From Tritrichomonas musculus (taxonomy: Eukaryota; Parabasalia; Tritrichomonadida; Tritrichomonadidae), in contig JAPFFF010000058.1 of NCBI GenBank assembly GCA_039105265.1, positions 930,001 to 994,000 on the forward strand: 64,000 bases of DNA, written 5' to 3'. This document shows positions 19,613-29,238 of this stretch, one piece after another; positions within the stretch are counted from its first letter, which is position 1, and the number at the start of each line of letters is the position of its first letter. The translations under genes and the position numbers were made by a program. Below the pieces are notes generated by a model. The model searched no databases and was not told the origin of the DNA. It worked only from the letters and a program-made list of their open reading frames with translations.

Positions 19613-20545
19613 CTATTTTGCCACGAGTATTGAATAAATATCAGTTACCTCATGGTTTTCTATTAAAAATTGCATTATCTTAAACAATTCTGTATCATTC
19701 TTATTCCTATACCATGTAGATATTTGAATTGCATTGTAAGGTTGTAGTAAATATGAAGCTTGATTATTGTCAATAATGATTATCTTATTCAAATCTCTAC
19801 CAAGCAAAGATAAATCTTTAACTGGTGTTCCATTAAATTCTAGAATTGAATCTCGATATAGTATATGCTTCACTTTATGGTTTGGATCAATATGAGTTAA
19901 AATTTCATCAGTATAAGTCTTATCAAAATTTGAAAAAATGACAATTTCATAATATTTGCTCAGATCAGTAAGAAATTGTTGAGCAAATGGTCGTACTCTA
20001 ACTGATATTAATAATGGAGGATCATTTGAATCATCATTTTTTTTCTTAGTTCCACTTTCAAGTTTAAAAGGAAATACAAAATCAGGTGTTGTCATTGGAC
20101 TAAACGAACTGTGCACCAATGTCTCGTCAATATCAACAACAAGTGTATTTTTAGATATATCTTCCTCATCTTTGGGAGGGAGTAGCGATCTTGAATTATG
20201 CATTACTGAATAGTCTGAAATTGGTCCTTTAGAAACTCCATCGTTACTAATTTGTGGCTTTCCACAACATGAAGATTTTGAAACAGTTTCTTCAGGCTGG
20301 TTTTTCGTGGATTCTATACCAGTGGAATATTCAATTGAAAAAGGTATATCAGCCCCAGACATTCGATTAGCTGCAGCTGCGAGTGATTCAATGTTAATAG
20401 AAGAATCTGATTGCATAACTTTAAAAATATCACTTTCGAGAGCTATAATTTGATTTTTATTTAGAGAATGTTTTTTGATTAACTGCGAGCCATGATGTTC
20501 TTCATCATTACTATTATCATTAGCCTTTTCATCATTTCCTTCCAT
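19613..20545 (-). CDS. FCP/SCP-type protein phosphatase (HAD family)
   Basis: 310 residues. The C-terminal 180 residues are the NIF/FCP1 homology domain: NTLVVDIDETLVHSSF carries the catalytic DxDET (Asp138 the nucleophile, Asp140 the acid), VRVRPFAQQFL and EIVIFSNFDKTYTDEIL follow, and IIIIDNNQASY (Asp258) completes the HAD acidic pocket, with the usual aromatic ISTWY after it. Such enzymes remove phosphate from Ser/Thr, for example on the RNA polymerase II C-terminal domain (SCP type) or on lipin (Dullard type). The first 125 residues are polar and unmatched. There is no BRCT domain, so it is of the small-SCP/Dullard class rather than full FCP1. The family usually has DLDET; here it is DIDET. 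ATG at 20543-20545. Confidence 0.92.
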   Translation of the reverse strand: MEGNDEKANDNSNDEEHHGSQLIKKHSLNKNQIIALESDIFKVMQSDSSINIESLAAAANRMSGADIPFSIEYSTGIESTKNQPEETVSKSSCCGKPQISNDGVSKGPISDYSVMHNSRSLLPPKDEEDISKNTLVVDIDETLVHSSFSPMTTPDFVFPFKLESGTKKKNDDSNDPPLLISVRVRPFAQQFLTDLSKYYEIVIFSNFDKTYTDEILTHIDPNHKVKHILYRDSILEFNGTPVKDLSLLGRDLNKIIIIDNNQASYLLQPYNAIQISTWYRNKNDTELFKIMQFLIENHEVTDIYSILVAK

Positions 20546-20656
20546 TTTTTGGTAGTAAAATCGTTTTATTTAGATTTATTCAAAATTTGAAAGGGTTAAA
20601 AAAATTCAATGAAAATTAAAGAATTTTAAATTTAAAGAATAAGTATTGTATTTTAT

Positions 20657-22282
20657 TTAAAGAAGTCGAATGCGGACAGCAACAGATCCATCATCTTTGG
20701 TAGCAATAGAAAGTTCTGCTTTGACAAAAGTGGAATTCCACTGGGCAATCTTAGCACGAAGCTGTTTGAGGGTTTCTGGAATATCTTCGATTTTCTTTGG
20801 AATCTCTATATTGAGATTTGCAAAATCGGTAAGATCTTCCATGGAAAGAGAGATTCCTCCCTTAGCCTTTTCTTTTTGATTGCCTTTCTTCTTATTTTTG
20901 TTTTTGCCTTTCTTTGTGTCACGGCATGATTGGATTAACTTGCTGATTTCATCATCAGCAGCTTTTCCATGAATAACTTTCTCTTCATCAGCTTTATCTG
21001 AAGCATTTTCTAATTGATTTTCAAGGAAGATGACAAGTCTGCTAGCAACTTTAATTTCTTCTGCGTGTGGGTTAACTTTTTCTCTAACCTCACCAATTTT
21101 CCTTTGTTCTTCTTCAACATGCATCATTACACGTTCGGCCTCAACATATATTGAGTTCTTTTCATATTCCAAATCACTCTTTTCTCTGAAAGTATCTCTG
21201 TAATTATCTAATGATTTGTAGTAAGCAGTGTAAAGTTCGTTCTTCTGTTGTCTTAACTGCTTTTCTTGTTCATAGAGCTCATTCCTCTTATTTCTGAAAA
21301 CTTGAATTTGTTCATTGAATTTAGCTGTTCCAGAATTGACTGTGGCTTTTTGCTCGTTTGCATTTGTTCTCTTTTCCATATATTCGGAAATTTCTGAGTT
21401 TACTTCATGAAGTTGCTTGTACAAAGCATCCATCTTATCTTTAATACCACCACGTTGTTGTTGAAGTGGTTCTAATTCTTCAAGATCTGGGAATGCTTTC
21501 TTAAGTCTTTCTTTCTCACCAAGGAGCTTTTTAAGCTCGTTGTTTGAGAGAGTTGCAGTTTCGATTTGATTGTCAAGAAGCTCGAGCCTTGCTTGTGCAT
21601 CTCTTACTGACTTAAATCCGGTGTTTTCATTGATTTTAGTAATTCTCATATTAAGAGCTGTTCTTTGATCTTCTATCTTCTTAATTTCGGCACGGATTCC
21701 ATCTCTCTTTGTATACATTTCTTGAAGATGTCCTCTGATAGATTGAAGATTGGCAAAATCTGGATTATTCTTCTTGATGAAATCTTCTTTTTCAACTTGT
21801 TGTTCTTGAATTTGTTGAGTGTATGTAGTTATCTGTCCACGAATTTGATTGATTTGGGCATCAACAACTTCAACTTTTGAGTCAAGTTCTTGTCTAGCTG
21901 GTTCGACGACTTTTCCAAGATTTTTGATTTTTTCATCAAGTTCTTTGATTTTTGCAGCTTGAGCTTCATTTAATTTGATATCTTTGATATCGCGATTTGG
22001 AACCATTCTTGGTCTTGAAGTGCGGGGTCCACCACGTCCACGGAAACCTCCACGTCCACGGAAGCCACCACGTTCGCCAGATGGTCCACCACGGCCTCTA
22101 CCACGGGGAGGCCTATCTGGGTTTAAGTCGCTATTTATATCATTTCTAAATCCTTCGCGTCTTTGTGTTCTATCGTTTCCACCACGTCCGCGGTTACCGC
22201 CGCCGCCTCTTGGTCCACCACGTCCGCGTCCTCTTTGGCGATTTTCATTATGTTGTCCGTTTTGGCGATTTTGAGAATCCAT
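20657..22282 (-). CDS. Bfr1-like RGG-rich coiled-coil protein
   Basis: 541 residues from ATG 22280-22282 (MDSQNRQNG). The first 90 residues are dense in RGG/RGRGG, an RNA-binding and condensate-forming composition. From about residue 95 onward it is almost entirely coiled coil with many Lys, Glu and Gln. Near residue 470 comes a lysine block (KKGKNKNKKKGNQ), then a short globular end (ISLSMEDLTDFANLNIEIP). This architecture matches Bfr1, a polysome-associated mRNA-binding protein linked to secretion and nuclear segregation in yeast, and is the usual trichomonad Bfr1 annotation. The frame stays open 31 codons upstream but that part is hydrophobic and looks like leader sequence rather than protein. 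Confidence 0.75.
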   Translation of the reverse strand: MDSQNRQNGQHNENRQRGRGRGGPRGGGGNRGRGGNDRTQRREGFRNDINSDLNPDRPPRGRGRGGPSGERGGFRGRGGFRGRGGPRTSRPRMVPNRDIKDIKLNEAQAAKIKELDEKIKNLGKVVEPARQELDSKVEVVDAQINQIRGQITTYTQQIQEQQVEKEDFIKKNNPDFANLQSIRGHLQEMYTKRDGIRAEIKKIEDQRTALNMRITKINENTGFKSVRDAQARLELLDNQIETATLSNNELKKLLGEKERLKKAFPDLEELEPLQQQRGGIKDKMDALYKQLHEVNSEISEYMEKRTNANEQKATVNSGTAKFNEQIQVFRNKRNELYEQEKQLRQQKNELYTAYYKSLDNYRDTFREKSDLEYEKNSIYVEAERVMMHVEEEQRKIGEVREKVNPHAEEIKVASRLVIFLENQLENASDKADEEKVIHGKAADDEISKLIQSCRDTKKGKNKNKKKGNQKEKAKGGISLSMEDLTDFANLNIEIPKKIEDIPETLKQLRAKIAQWNSTFVKAELSIATKDDGSVAVRIRLL

Positions 22283-22931
22283 TGATTCGAAATTAATATT
22301 ATTTGGCTGACCAAACCGACAAAACAAAAAAAATTGTATAAAAACAATTATTTTGCATTCAAAAATTTGATACATATAAAAGCAATTGGTATCCCCGTTT
22401 AATTGAGAATTCTATTTTATGTTGGTTTATTTATTCATTTTTTCATTTAATTTTTATATTATGAATATGTAATGCAATACTAACTGAAAGCTCAATTTTT
22501 GTGATTCTTTGAAAAATTGAAGCATCAAATTGAAAAATTTATACATTTAACTTTTTTTATCGGATGTATAAAAACACGTTTCCCGTTTTAATAAAGAAGT
22601 AAACATATCAAAAATCATTATAAATGTCTCAATAACTAAACAAAATTACTCTATTTTTAATAATGATTGAAAATAAAAGAAAACTATGGAAATATGATTA
22701 TTTATTAAAATTCAAGAAAAGAAAAATCATATTATTGTATATGAAATAATTACTATATTTATTTTTCTAACATAACTATAAAAGTTAATGCCTCATCGAA
22801 TTCCAAATGCTATTGATGGAGATAAAAGAATTTGTGAATGAACCATTTCATAGTTTATTTGGTCGAATAAAATCTTTGGTATTCAATTTAATTAAATGGC
22901 ACAAACGTTTAAATTATAAAAATTCATTTTT
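22283..22931. other. Divergent promoter region
   Basis: About 650 bases between the divergent Bfr1-like and Tubby genes. It is AT-rich with no coding frame of note. The Tubby initiator is listed separately. I see no inverted repeats. Confidence 0.45.
22924..22930 (+). promoter_or_regulatory. Trichomonad initiator (TCATTTT) of the Tubby gene
   Basis: TCATTTT sits directly before the ATG at 22932, giving a leader of about 6 nt if transcription begins at the A. It matches the trichomonad initiator TCA+1-Y-W-W almost perfectly. Confidence 0.7.
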
Positions 22932-23690
22932 ATGTCCTCAAGCAATGCAGATAGCTTTGAAGTTGAGATGAATTCCCAAGATATAAAATCCAAAAATGAT
23001 GATCAATCGTCTGTAAGCTCTGAAGATGTTCAACCACCAATAACGCCAGTTGTAACTCGCCCATCAACGCCGCGTGTTAATCGTTCAAACCAAACAACTT
23101 TCATTCAAGACGTAACTTCTCCGGTTCCATCAAACCAAATTCAAGAATGTATTATGCGAAGGGAAAAGAGAGGGCCTTTTGGATCTTACGTTTATCAATT
23201 TTTTGGGCAAGACCAAGATCCAATCTTTACTGCGAAAAAAAAATCGTCGCCGTTTCATACAAAGTTTTTTATATACGAGCCAATCAGTGGGAAAATTGTT
23301 GGAAACATTGATTCAGATTCAAAATGCATCAATTATACCATCAAAGGGCCGGACTCTATCAATTTTACTGTAGCATACGATGAAAATTTTCTTGGTCGTC
23401 ATGGGTGCAGGTCTTTTCTTGTTGTTTTCCCTGATGGAAAGAAATTTATTAGCAAGCCACCAATTACTATAGCTGGAAATTACTATCAAGATTTTCATGA
23501 TTTAGATACTGTTCAATCAATAAAAAATTTTGTATGCGTAGAGAAAAGTGATTATCATAAAGAAGTATGCATTTTTGTGAGATCAACTACAGAAGATTGT
23601 TTTACACTCCGAATTTCATCTCCCTTTACTTTATTTGCTGGTTTTGCACTTGCTCTAACAAGTTTGCATACTGGACTTTTCCATCGCTAA
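22932..23690 (+). CDS. Tubby C-terminal-domain protein (Tubby-like)
   Basis: 252 residues. Residues 1-70 are polar and Ser-rich. From about 75 a compact Tubby domain runs to the end: ECIMRREKRGPFGSYVYQFF begins the barrel, FTAKKKSS and FFIYEPISGKIVGNID follow, and the end FTLRISSPFTLFAGFALALT is the buried C-terminal helix that runs through the barrel. Tubby domains bind phosphoinositides and in flagellates often carry cargo to cilia. The domain is short for the family (about 180 instead of 250 residues), so loops are reduced. The start is fixed by the initiator a few bases upstream. Confidence 0.85.
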   Translation: MSSSNADSFEVEMNSQDIKSKNDDQSSVSSEDVQPPITPVVTRPSTPRVNRSNQTTFIQDVTSPVPSNQIQECIMRREKRGPFGSYVYQFFGQDQDPIFTAKKKSSPFHTKFFIYEPISGKIVGNIDSDSKCINYTIKGPDSINFTVAYDENFLGRHGCRSFLVVFPDGKKFISKPPITIAGNYYQDFHDLDTVQSIKNFVCVEKSDYHKEVCIFVRSTTEDCFTLRISSPFTLFAGFALALTSLHTGLFHR

Positions 23691-24204
23691 ATTTTTTATT
23701 TATTGGAGTCGAGGAAGAAATAGTGTTTCGTGCATTTCTGCTAATGTTGTTTTTGAAATTATATTAGCCATCAAATATATAAGCAAATTTTTATTAATGA
23801 AACCAAATATTATATTTATATTACGGATTAAATTCTATTAGAATAAATAATTGTAAAAATTATTAGATTTGTATTGACTCATTTATAAATATACCATTAT
23901 ACTCATTTATAGATTTATATTTATAAAATAATTTGTAATTTTTTTCCTATCATATCCTTATACCATCATTATACAATAGCATCCTTAAAGCGATAATTGA
24001 TCATCTTATCAATTGATTCACCATTAGAAAAAAATGTAATAAATATTAATTATGGATTATCAAAATAAAAAATAAAATATTATTAAATAATAAAGTCTTT
24101 ATGAAGTTTTCGAATTCTATTATATATTATAATCTGACTTTTCCTTTTTATTTAATACAACATTTTTCAAAAAGGAAAATTAAAAAAAAAAATGATAAAA
24201 AAAA
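23691..24204. other. Convergent 3' spacer
   Basis: About 510 AT-rich bases between the convergent Tubby and RPB2 genes. It holds their 3' ends; no repeat, RNA gene or further frame was recognised. Confidence 0.45.
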
Positions 24205-27200
24205 TTAAAATTCGGATAGAGAAAGTCTAGGTGCTATGCACATTGATACCAACTCCTGAAGCACAAGTTTGAAAGCGTAAGGAACTTCCAAAATACCGAA
24301 CTTCCCCTTTTCTTTGCAACCGTTGCATTTCATTTCGTTCTGAGAGTTCTGTACAGCAATTAAACCGCAGTTCTTGCAAACACAAACATAATATTTATCA
24401 GAATTTTCAAATAATCTGTCTCTCAAAAGTGCGCTAACACCGTGTGCAATTAGGCAATCTCTTTCCATTTCTCCGAAACGAAGACCACCATTTCTACTTC
24501 TTCCTTCAAGAGGCTGTCTAAGTAGCTGATTCTTTGGTCCTCTAGCTCTTCCATGGACTTTATCAGCGACCATGTGCTTAAGACGTTGATAATAAGTTGG
24601 TCCAAAGAAAAGTTTGGCCCTAAGCCTTTTTCCTGTACGTCCGTTTGTAAATATTTCATTTCCATATCTTTCATAACCGAGTTTTTGCAATTCATCAGAA
24701 ATAACTTCTAGAGAAACTCCTTTTCTGAATGGAGTGGCATCACCTTCATTTCCTTCGAGTGCTGAAACTTTTCCAAGAATACATTCGAAAAGATGTCCAA
24801 GTGTCATACGTGATGGAATAGCGTGTGGATTCATAATGATATCTGGAACAATTCCTTCTCGAGTAAAAGGCATATCTTCTTGTCTATATGTCATTCCGCA
24901 AACACCTTTTTGTCCATGTCTTGAGCAGAATTTGTCTCCAACTTGTGGCGTTCGAATAGCCCTAATTCGAACTTTAACATGATCTTCACCAGAAAGTTTC
25001 CTGGTTCGCATAACTTGATCAACTTTTCCTCTTTCTCCAAGACGAACATCCATTGAATCATCTTTGTACATACGATCATTCTTTCCTGATACATCTGGAG
25101 TAATTTTGCCAATAATGACATCATTACCTGTAACGTTTTTACCGATAATTGCAGTACCATCTTCATCGAGAATGTCGTAAGATTCCATACGAAGTTTCTT
25201 GCATGTTTCAGCTCTTGGAATTGTAAATTCTTGGCCTGGTTTACAAGTTTCTTTGTAAGTACGATAGAAGAAAGATCTGAAAAGGCCACGATCAATGGCT
25301 GATTGATTTAAGATAAGAGAATCTTCTTGGTTATAACCTGTGTAGCAAGCAATTGCAACGCATGCGTTGATTCCTGCGGGTAAATCTTTGAAGTGGAGAT
25401 ATTGCATTGATCGAGTTGTAACTAAAGGCTTTTGTGGATACCAAAGGACATGAGAAGATGAGTCCATTCTGAGTTGGAAGTTTGTTGTATAAAGACCTAA
25501 AGCTTGCTTACCCATAGCGCATTGGTATGTGTTTCTTGGACTTTGATTGTGATCTGGGAAAGGAATAATTGAGCCGCAAACACCGAGAATTAATGCTGGA
25601 TGAATTTCACAGTGTGTATATGTAGTACAATCTGCACCTTCAAGAAGAGATTCGGCCAACTGTTCTTGGTCCATTGCAATCATTTGATTTTCTTCTTCAT
25701 CGACATCTAAGTATTCAATGAAACCTCTTCTTAGGAAGTCTTTCCAAACTTGAATAGGAGTATCGTAGTTCTTAAAATCACTTGGCTTAAGACGAACATG
25801 CTTGTCTTCAACAATAAGAAGAGGACGAGTAACTCGACCGCCATCAGCCCAAATGAAAATTTCTTGGTCAGCAATATTGTGAACTATAGATACATCAGAT
25901 TTAACTTGTAATGCTCTTCTTAAATCAAGAAGACGCTTCGTTGCTTCATGTGCATTGTTATGAATTCCATACCAGGCTCCATTTATGAAGATCTTGGTAG
26001 CACCTTTAATGTGGGCAGGTGTTGCTTCTTCAATTGTTCTAACACCAACATCATCGAGGATACTTGCAATACGCTTTATTTCTTCAACACCTCTATCTGT
26101 GGTAATCATGCTCATAAGGGCAATATTCTTAACAAGTCCGCAAGCTTGGCCTTCTGGTGTTTCCACAGGGCAAATATAACCCCAGTGAGTATTGTGTAAG
26201 TGACGAGGTTTCGTAAGCTTAGCATCACGTCCAATTGGAGTATTTGTACGTCTAAGATTGGATAAAGTGGCCATATAAGTAAGTCTATTAAGCGCTTGTG
26301 AAACACCAACTTTTGAGCCACCAGCTTGGTGATTTGAATTCCAATTTCCAGTAGCAATTGAATATTCAAGACCTTTGGTGATAATTGAAGGCATGTTAGG
26401 TTCGCCAATAACAGCACGCAAAAAGCTGTTTTGTCCTGGTGTTGTAATGTTTGAGAAATTTGGTTTTGATTTCTTGATAATTGCGTTTTTAATTTCAGTT
26501 CTAAGTTTGGTGAAAAGTTGTGCAAATAAGCTTGCGATTAAAGGGCCAGCAAGATCTAGACGCTTATTGCAATAGTGATCACGATCGTCTTCTTCACGAC
26601 GACGAAGAGCAGTCATAACGAGAAGATGGGTCATATATCCAATAAAGAATGTTTTACGAGTAATATCTGATTCTTTTTCACCAAGATGTGGCAATAAAAA
26701 TTGATTAAGAATTTCGTGAGCTTTCTTTGAACGTTCTTCTCTCTCTTTTCCTGCAGTAGTTGATCTTTTACCAATAAAGTCGAGAGCAAGCCTTTGGTCA
26801 TGTATTGAAGATGATTCTTCAATTGATGGGCGTAACATATCAAGAAATTCGGAATCTTCTGGATCATAACAAATGTGTGACATAATTTCTTCATCAGAAA
26901 CAACATTCAAAGCTCTAAATATAATCATTAATGGTATAGTCTTTTCCATTTTTGGAAGTTTTCCTTGAATAGGTCGAAGCGGATTTTTCTTTGTAGGAGA
27001 AAGAAGATAGAGATCGAATTTCTGTGCAATACGTCCACATTCCAATGGTTGTGAACGAATCTGTGAAATATAATCGTATTTCGGAAGAGATTTTCGGGAG
27101 AACACGATTGGTTTGTTAACCACCATGTGTTCCTGACCGATAATAACCTTTTCTGAGCCATTAATAATGAAATAACCTCCTGGATCAAATTCGCATTCAT

Positions 27201-27747
27201 CAACAGTTGATTCAGAATTATCAAGCTTGCAGAATTTAGATCGAACCATAACTGGAATCTTTGCAATTGCAATATTTTTATCGACTGTAGTATATTCTTT
27301 GATTTCATCATTTTCGTTATCAATTTCCATAACATGCATTGTTACATCGGTATAAGCAGGCATGGAATAAGAAAGCTGTCTTAATCTTGCTGTTTGTGGA
27401 TACATATTTTTGATTTCTTTTGACTCATGATCAGATTCTATACAAACTGGCTTATAAACTGAAGTTTCACCAAATTGAATAACAATACGACTTGCGTGAG
27501 TGTCATCATCGTCCATTTCATCATCATTGCTTTTAGCAATGTTGTTATTTGTGCTTCTTAAATCTCGATGTCGAATTTCAATTTCTCCGATATCTTGAAT
27601 AATTGAATCAATGGATTGGTTAATAAAAGTTTCGTATGAGTGTAATTGTTGTTTAACTAAGCCTTTATCTTCGAAAAAATATCTAACAATCTCCCATATA
27701 TTTTCTTGGGTTAAAGATCCATCATTTGGTTCATCTTGGAATTCCAT
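24205..27747 (-). CDS. RPB2: DNA-directed RNA polymerase II second-largest subunit
   Basis: 1,180 residues, the normal size for RPB2 (about 1,170-1,220). It forms the wall, lobe, protrusion and part of the active centre of RNA polymerase II. Diagnostic stretches in order are the N-terminal ENIWEIVRYFFEDKGLVKQQ, the fork region with THWGYICPVETPEGQACGLV, the hybrid-binding GYNQEDSLILNQSAIDRGLF, GDKFCSRHGQKGVCGMTY, the anchor/clamp EMERDCLIAHG, and a C-terminal zinc ribbon with paired CxxC (CVCKNC ... CNGC, about residues 1120-1145). The usual GDKFASRHGQKG has Cys in place of Ala. RPB2 rather than RPA2/RPC2 is supported by length and the overall pattern. Its neighbour is CENP-S, with no sign of an operon. 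Confidence 0.97.
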   Translation of the reverse strand: MEFQDEPNDGSLTQENIWEIVRYFFEDKGLVKQQLHSYETFINQSIDSIIQDIGEIEIRHRDLRSTNNNIAKSNDDEMDDDDTHASRIVIQFGETSVYKPVCIESDHESKEIKNMYPQTARLRQLSYSMPAYTDVTMHVMEIDNENDEIKEYTTVDKNIAIAKIPVMVRSKFCKLDNSESTVDECEFDPGGYFIINGSEKVIIGQEHMVVNKPIVFSRKSLPKYDYISQIRSQPLECGRIAQKFDLYLLSPTKKNPLRPIQGKLPKMEKTIPLMIIFRALNVVSDEEIMSHICYDPEDSEFLDMLRPSIEESSSIHDQRLALDFIGKRSTTAGKEREERSKKAHEILNQFLLPHLGEKESDITRKTFFIGYMTHLLVMTALRRREEDDRDHYCNKRLDLAGPLIASLFAQLFTKLRTEIKNAIIKKSKPNFSNITTPGQNSFLRAVIGEPNMPSIITKGLEYSIATGNWNSNHQAGGSKVGVSQALNRLTYMATLSNLRRTNTPIGRDAKLTKPRHLHNTHWGYICPVETPEGQACGLVKNIALMSMITTDRGVEEIKRIASILDDVGVRTIEEATPAHIKGATKIFINGAWYGIHNNAHEATKRLLDLRRALQVKSDVSIVHNIADQEIFIWADGGRVTRPLLIVEDKHVRLKPSDFKNYDTPIQVWKDFLRRGFIEYLDVDEEENQMIAMDQEQLAESLLEGADCTTYTHCEIHPALILGVCGSIIPFPDHNQSPRNTYQCAMGKQALGLYTTNFQLRMDSSSHVLWYPQKPLVTTRSMQYLHFKDLPAGINACVAIACYTGYNQEDSLILNQSAIDRGLFRSFFYRTYKETCKPGQEFTIPRAETCKKLRMESYDILDEDGTAIIGKNVTGNDVIIGKITPDVSGKNDRMYKDDSMDVRLGERGKVDQVMRTRKLSGEDHVKVRIRAIRTPQVGDKFCSRHGQKGVCGMTYRQEDMPFTREGIVPDIIMNPHAIPSRMTLGHLFECILGKVSALEGNEGDATPFRKGVSLEVISDELQKLGYERYGNEIFTNGRTGKRLRAKLFFGPTYYQRLKHMVADKVHGRARGPKNQLLRQPLEGRSRNGGLRFGEMERDCLIAHGVSALLRDRLFENSDKYYVCVCKNCGLIAVQNSQNEMKCNGCKEKGKFGILEVPYAFKLVLQELVSMCIAPRLSLSEF

Positions 27748-28110
27748 TATTAAAATAAATTTAGGCTAACATGATAACCGTCTTTTCAACAGAAATAGAA
27801 TAGTTATTAAAAGATTTTGAAAAAGTCAATTATTTAAATATCAGAAATAAAAAATCGTTTTATATCAGTTTTTAATTACCAAAATGCTTTATCTAAGCAA
27901 TATCTATTATTTTTAATAAAAAAACTATTTACATATTCATTTTGAGAAGCATTTTGCAGAAAATTCTTGGTTAGATAATATATCTTAGATAATAAAAATT
28001 GAAAAAAATATGGTCAAGAATAAGTTATTATGATTTAAAACTTTAATATTGATTTATCTATTCATGATATTGCTTTTTGATATATAAACTATTAGAAATC
28101 ATATATTAAG
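27748..28110. other. Intergenic spacer
   Basis: About 360 AT-rich bases between RPB2 and the CENP-S-like gene, holding the RPB2 promoter. Nothing else recognised. Confidence 0.45.
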
Positions 28111-28449
28111 TTATTTCTTTTTTCTGCCTTTTGCTTGAACTTTGGGTGTAAAACCTAAGTCTTCCAAATATTCAATAAGATGATCATGATATTTAGTTTT
28201 TCTGGATAATAATAAGGCGTCATCTTCAGATATTGATTTCCTTCCAGCATGGTCTTTAAATGCAATCAGATCTCTTGAAATGCACATAGATGCAAATTGA
28301 TAAATAAATGAAGAAATAGCATTTACATATCCTGTTGAAACAGATTTATCGCCAGCAGCATCTTTAGTAATACGTTGAATTGACAATCCAAGAGACTCTT
28401 GGATTTGTTGAATTTGATCTTGAGAGTTTCTTTCTATAAATGCGTCCAT
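28111..28449 (-). CDS. CENP-S/MHF1-like histone-fold protein
   Basis: 112 residues. A histone fold spans about 12-95: an N-terminal helix, then AISSFIYQFASMCISRDLIA, then FKDHAGRKSISEDDALLLSR, matching the A-x-HAxR-x-TI-x-x-DV-x-LL-x-R pattern of CENP-S/MHF1 (and more loosely TAF9-type folds). A basic tail, KVQAKGRKKK, ends the protein. CENP-S pairs with CENP-X at kinetochores and with FANCM at stalled forks. Its length is typical of CENP-S. A TAF or archaeal-type histone is the alternative. The ATG at 28447-28449 follows a clear TCATTTT initiator. Confidence 0.75.
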   Translation of the reverse strand: MDAFIERNSQDQIQQIQESLGLSIQRITKDAAGDKSVSTGYVNAISSFIYQFASMCISRDLIAFKDHAGRKSISEDDALLLSRKTKYHDHLIEYLEDLGFTPKVQAKGRKKK

Positions 28450-28453
28450 TAAA

Positions 28454-28460
28454 AAAATGA
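28454..28460 (-). promoter_or_regulatory. Trichomonad initiator (TCATTTT) of the CENP-S-like gene
   Basis: On the minus strand TCATTTT lies a few bases before the ATG, matching the TCA+1-Y-W-W initiator and giving a leader of about 9 nt. Confidence 0.65.
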
Positions 28461-28714
28461 AAATAAAAAAAGGAATTTATTTGAATTGATGTGGCCTTTT
28501 ATGAATTCAATTTTAATTCACTTTTCATATTCACAAAATTTTTCAAAAACTTTCTTTTGATCTTTGGAAATTGATAAAATAAGGTTTTAATTAAAGGCTT
28601 GATAGTTCATCAGGGTGATGCAAAAAATAGAATTGCAAAGGATTAATAATGAATAATCTGAAATGGAGGGATTTTTTCAATTTTATTAAAATCATATTTT
28701 TATTTTTATTTTAT

Positions 28715-29131
28715 TTACTCGTCTGCCTGTTCTGGGTTATTTAAGGCATTAATTTCTTGAAGGACTTGATTATATTCTTCTGTGTAAGATTCATCTTTAG
28801 GCTCACGAATAACTACGCAAGCAACAGGTGATGTTCTTTGTGCATAAGCGCTAATCTGTTCTTTCTGTGGAAGAAATATAAATGGTGTATTGTTTTCTTC
28901 GCAAATTCCTGGAATATGTGTAATAACATCCATAGGAGTAACATTTCCTCCTAAAACGCATATGCCTGGTTCATTTTTTTTAAGTGCTTTTCCTGTATCT
29001 TTGACTCCATAAACAAGTTTCTTTGATTCAGCGCATTTTGTAATAAGATCTCCGATTTTCTTTGTAAGACGATGTCCAGCAAGTGGTGAAGCGATTGGAA
29101 TTAGAGGTACTGTTCTGTGATGTTTTCCCAT
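28715..29131 (-). CDS. NHP2: H/ACA ribonucleoprotein subunit NHP2 (L7Ae family)
   Basis: 138 residues from ATG 29129-29131 (MGKHHRTV); upstream in frame only TTG is found. It is an L7Ae-fold RNA-binding protein: RLTKKIGDLITKCAESKKLV, then KALKKNEPGICVLGGNVTP, DVITHIPGICEENNTPFIFL and the end SPVACVVI. The GNVTPMDVITHIPxxCE signature separates NHP2 from SNU13 and ribosomal L7Ae. NHP2 binds H/ACA guide RNAs with dyskerin, NOP10 and GAR1 for rRNA pseudouridylation, in the nucleolus. It is divergently transcribed from the glycosyltransferase gene across 107 bases that must hold both promoters. Confidence 0.9.
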   Translation of the reverse strand: MGKHHRTVPLIPIASPLAGHRLTKKIGDLITKCAESKKLVYGVKDTGKALKKNEPGICVLGGNVTPMDVITHIPGICEENNTPFIFLPQKEQISAYAQRTSPVACVVIREPKDESYTEEYNQVLQEINALNNPEQADE

Positions 29132-29238
29132 TATAAATTTAATATATAGAAAATTGAGAAGATTGACCAAAGAATGACAGAAATCTCAATATTGCCATTC
29201 ATAAAACATTTCAAATATTTGAATAAAATTCTTTTAAA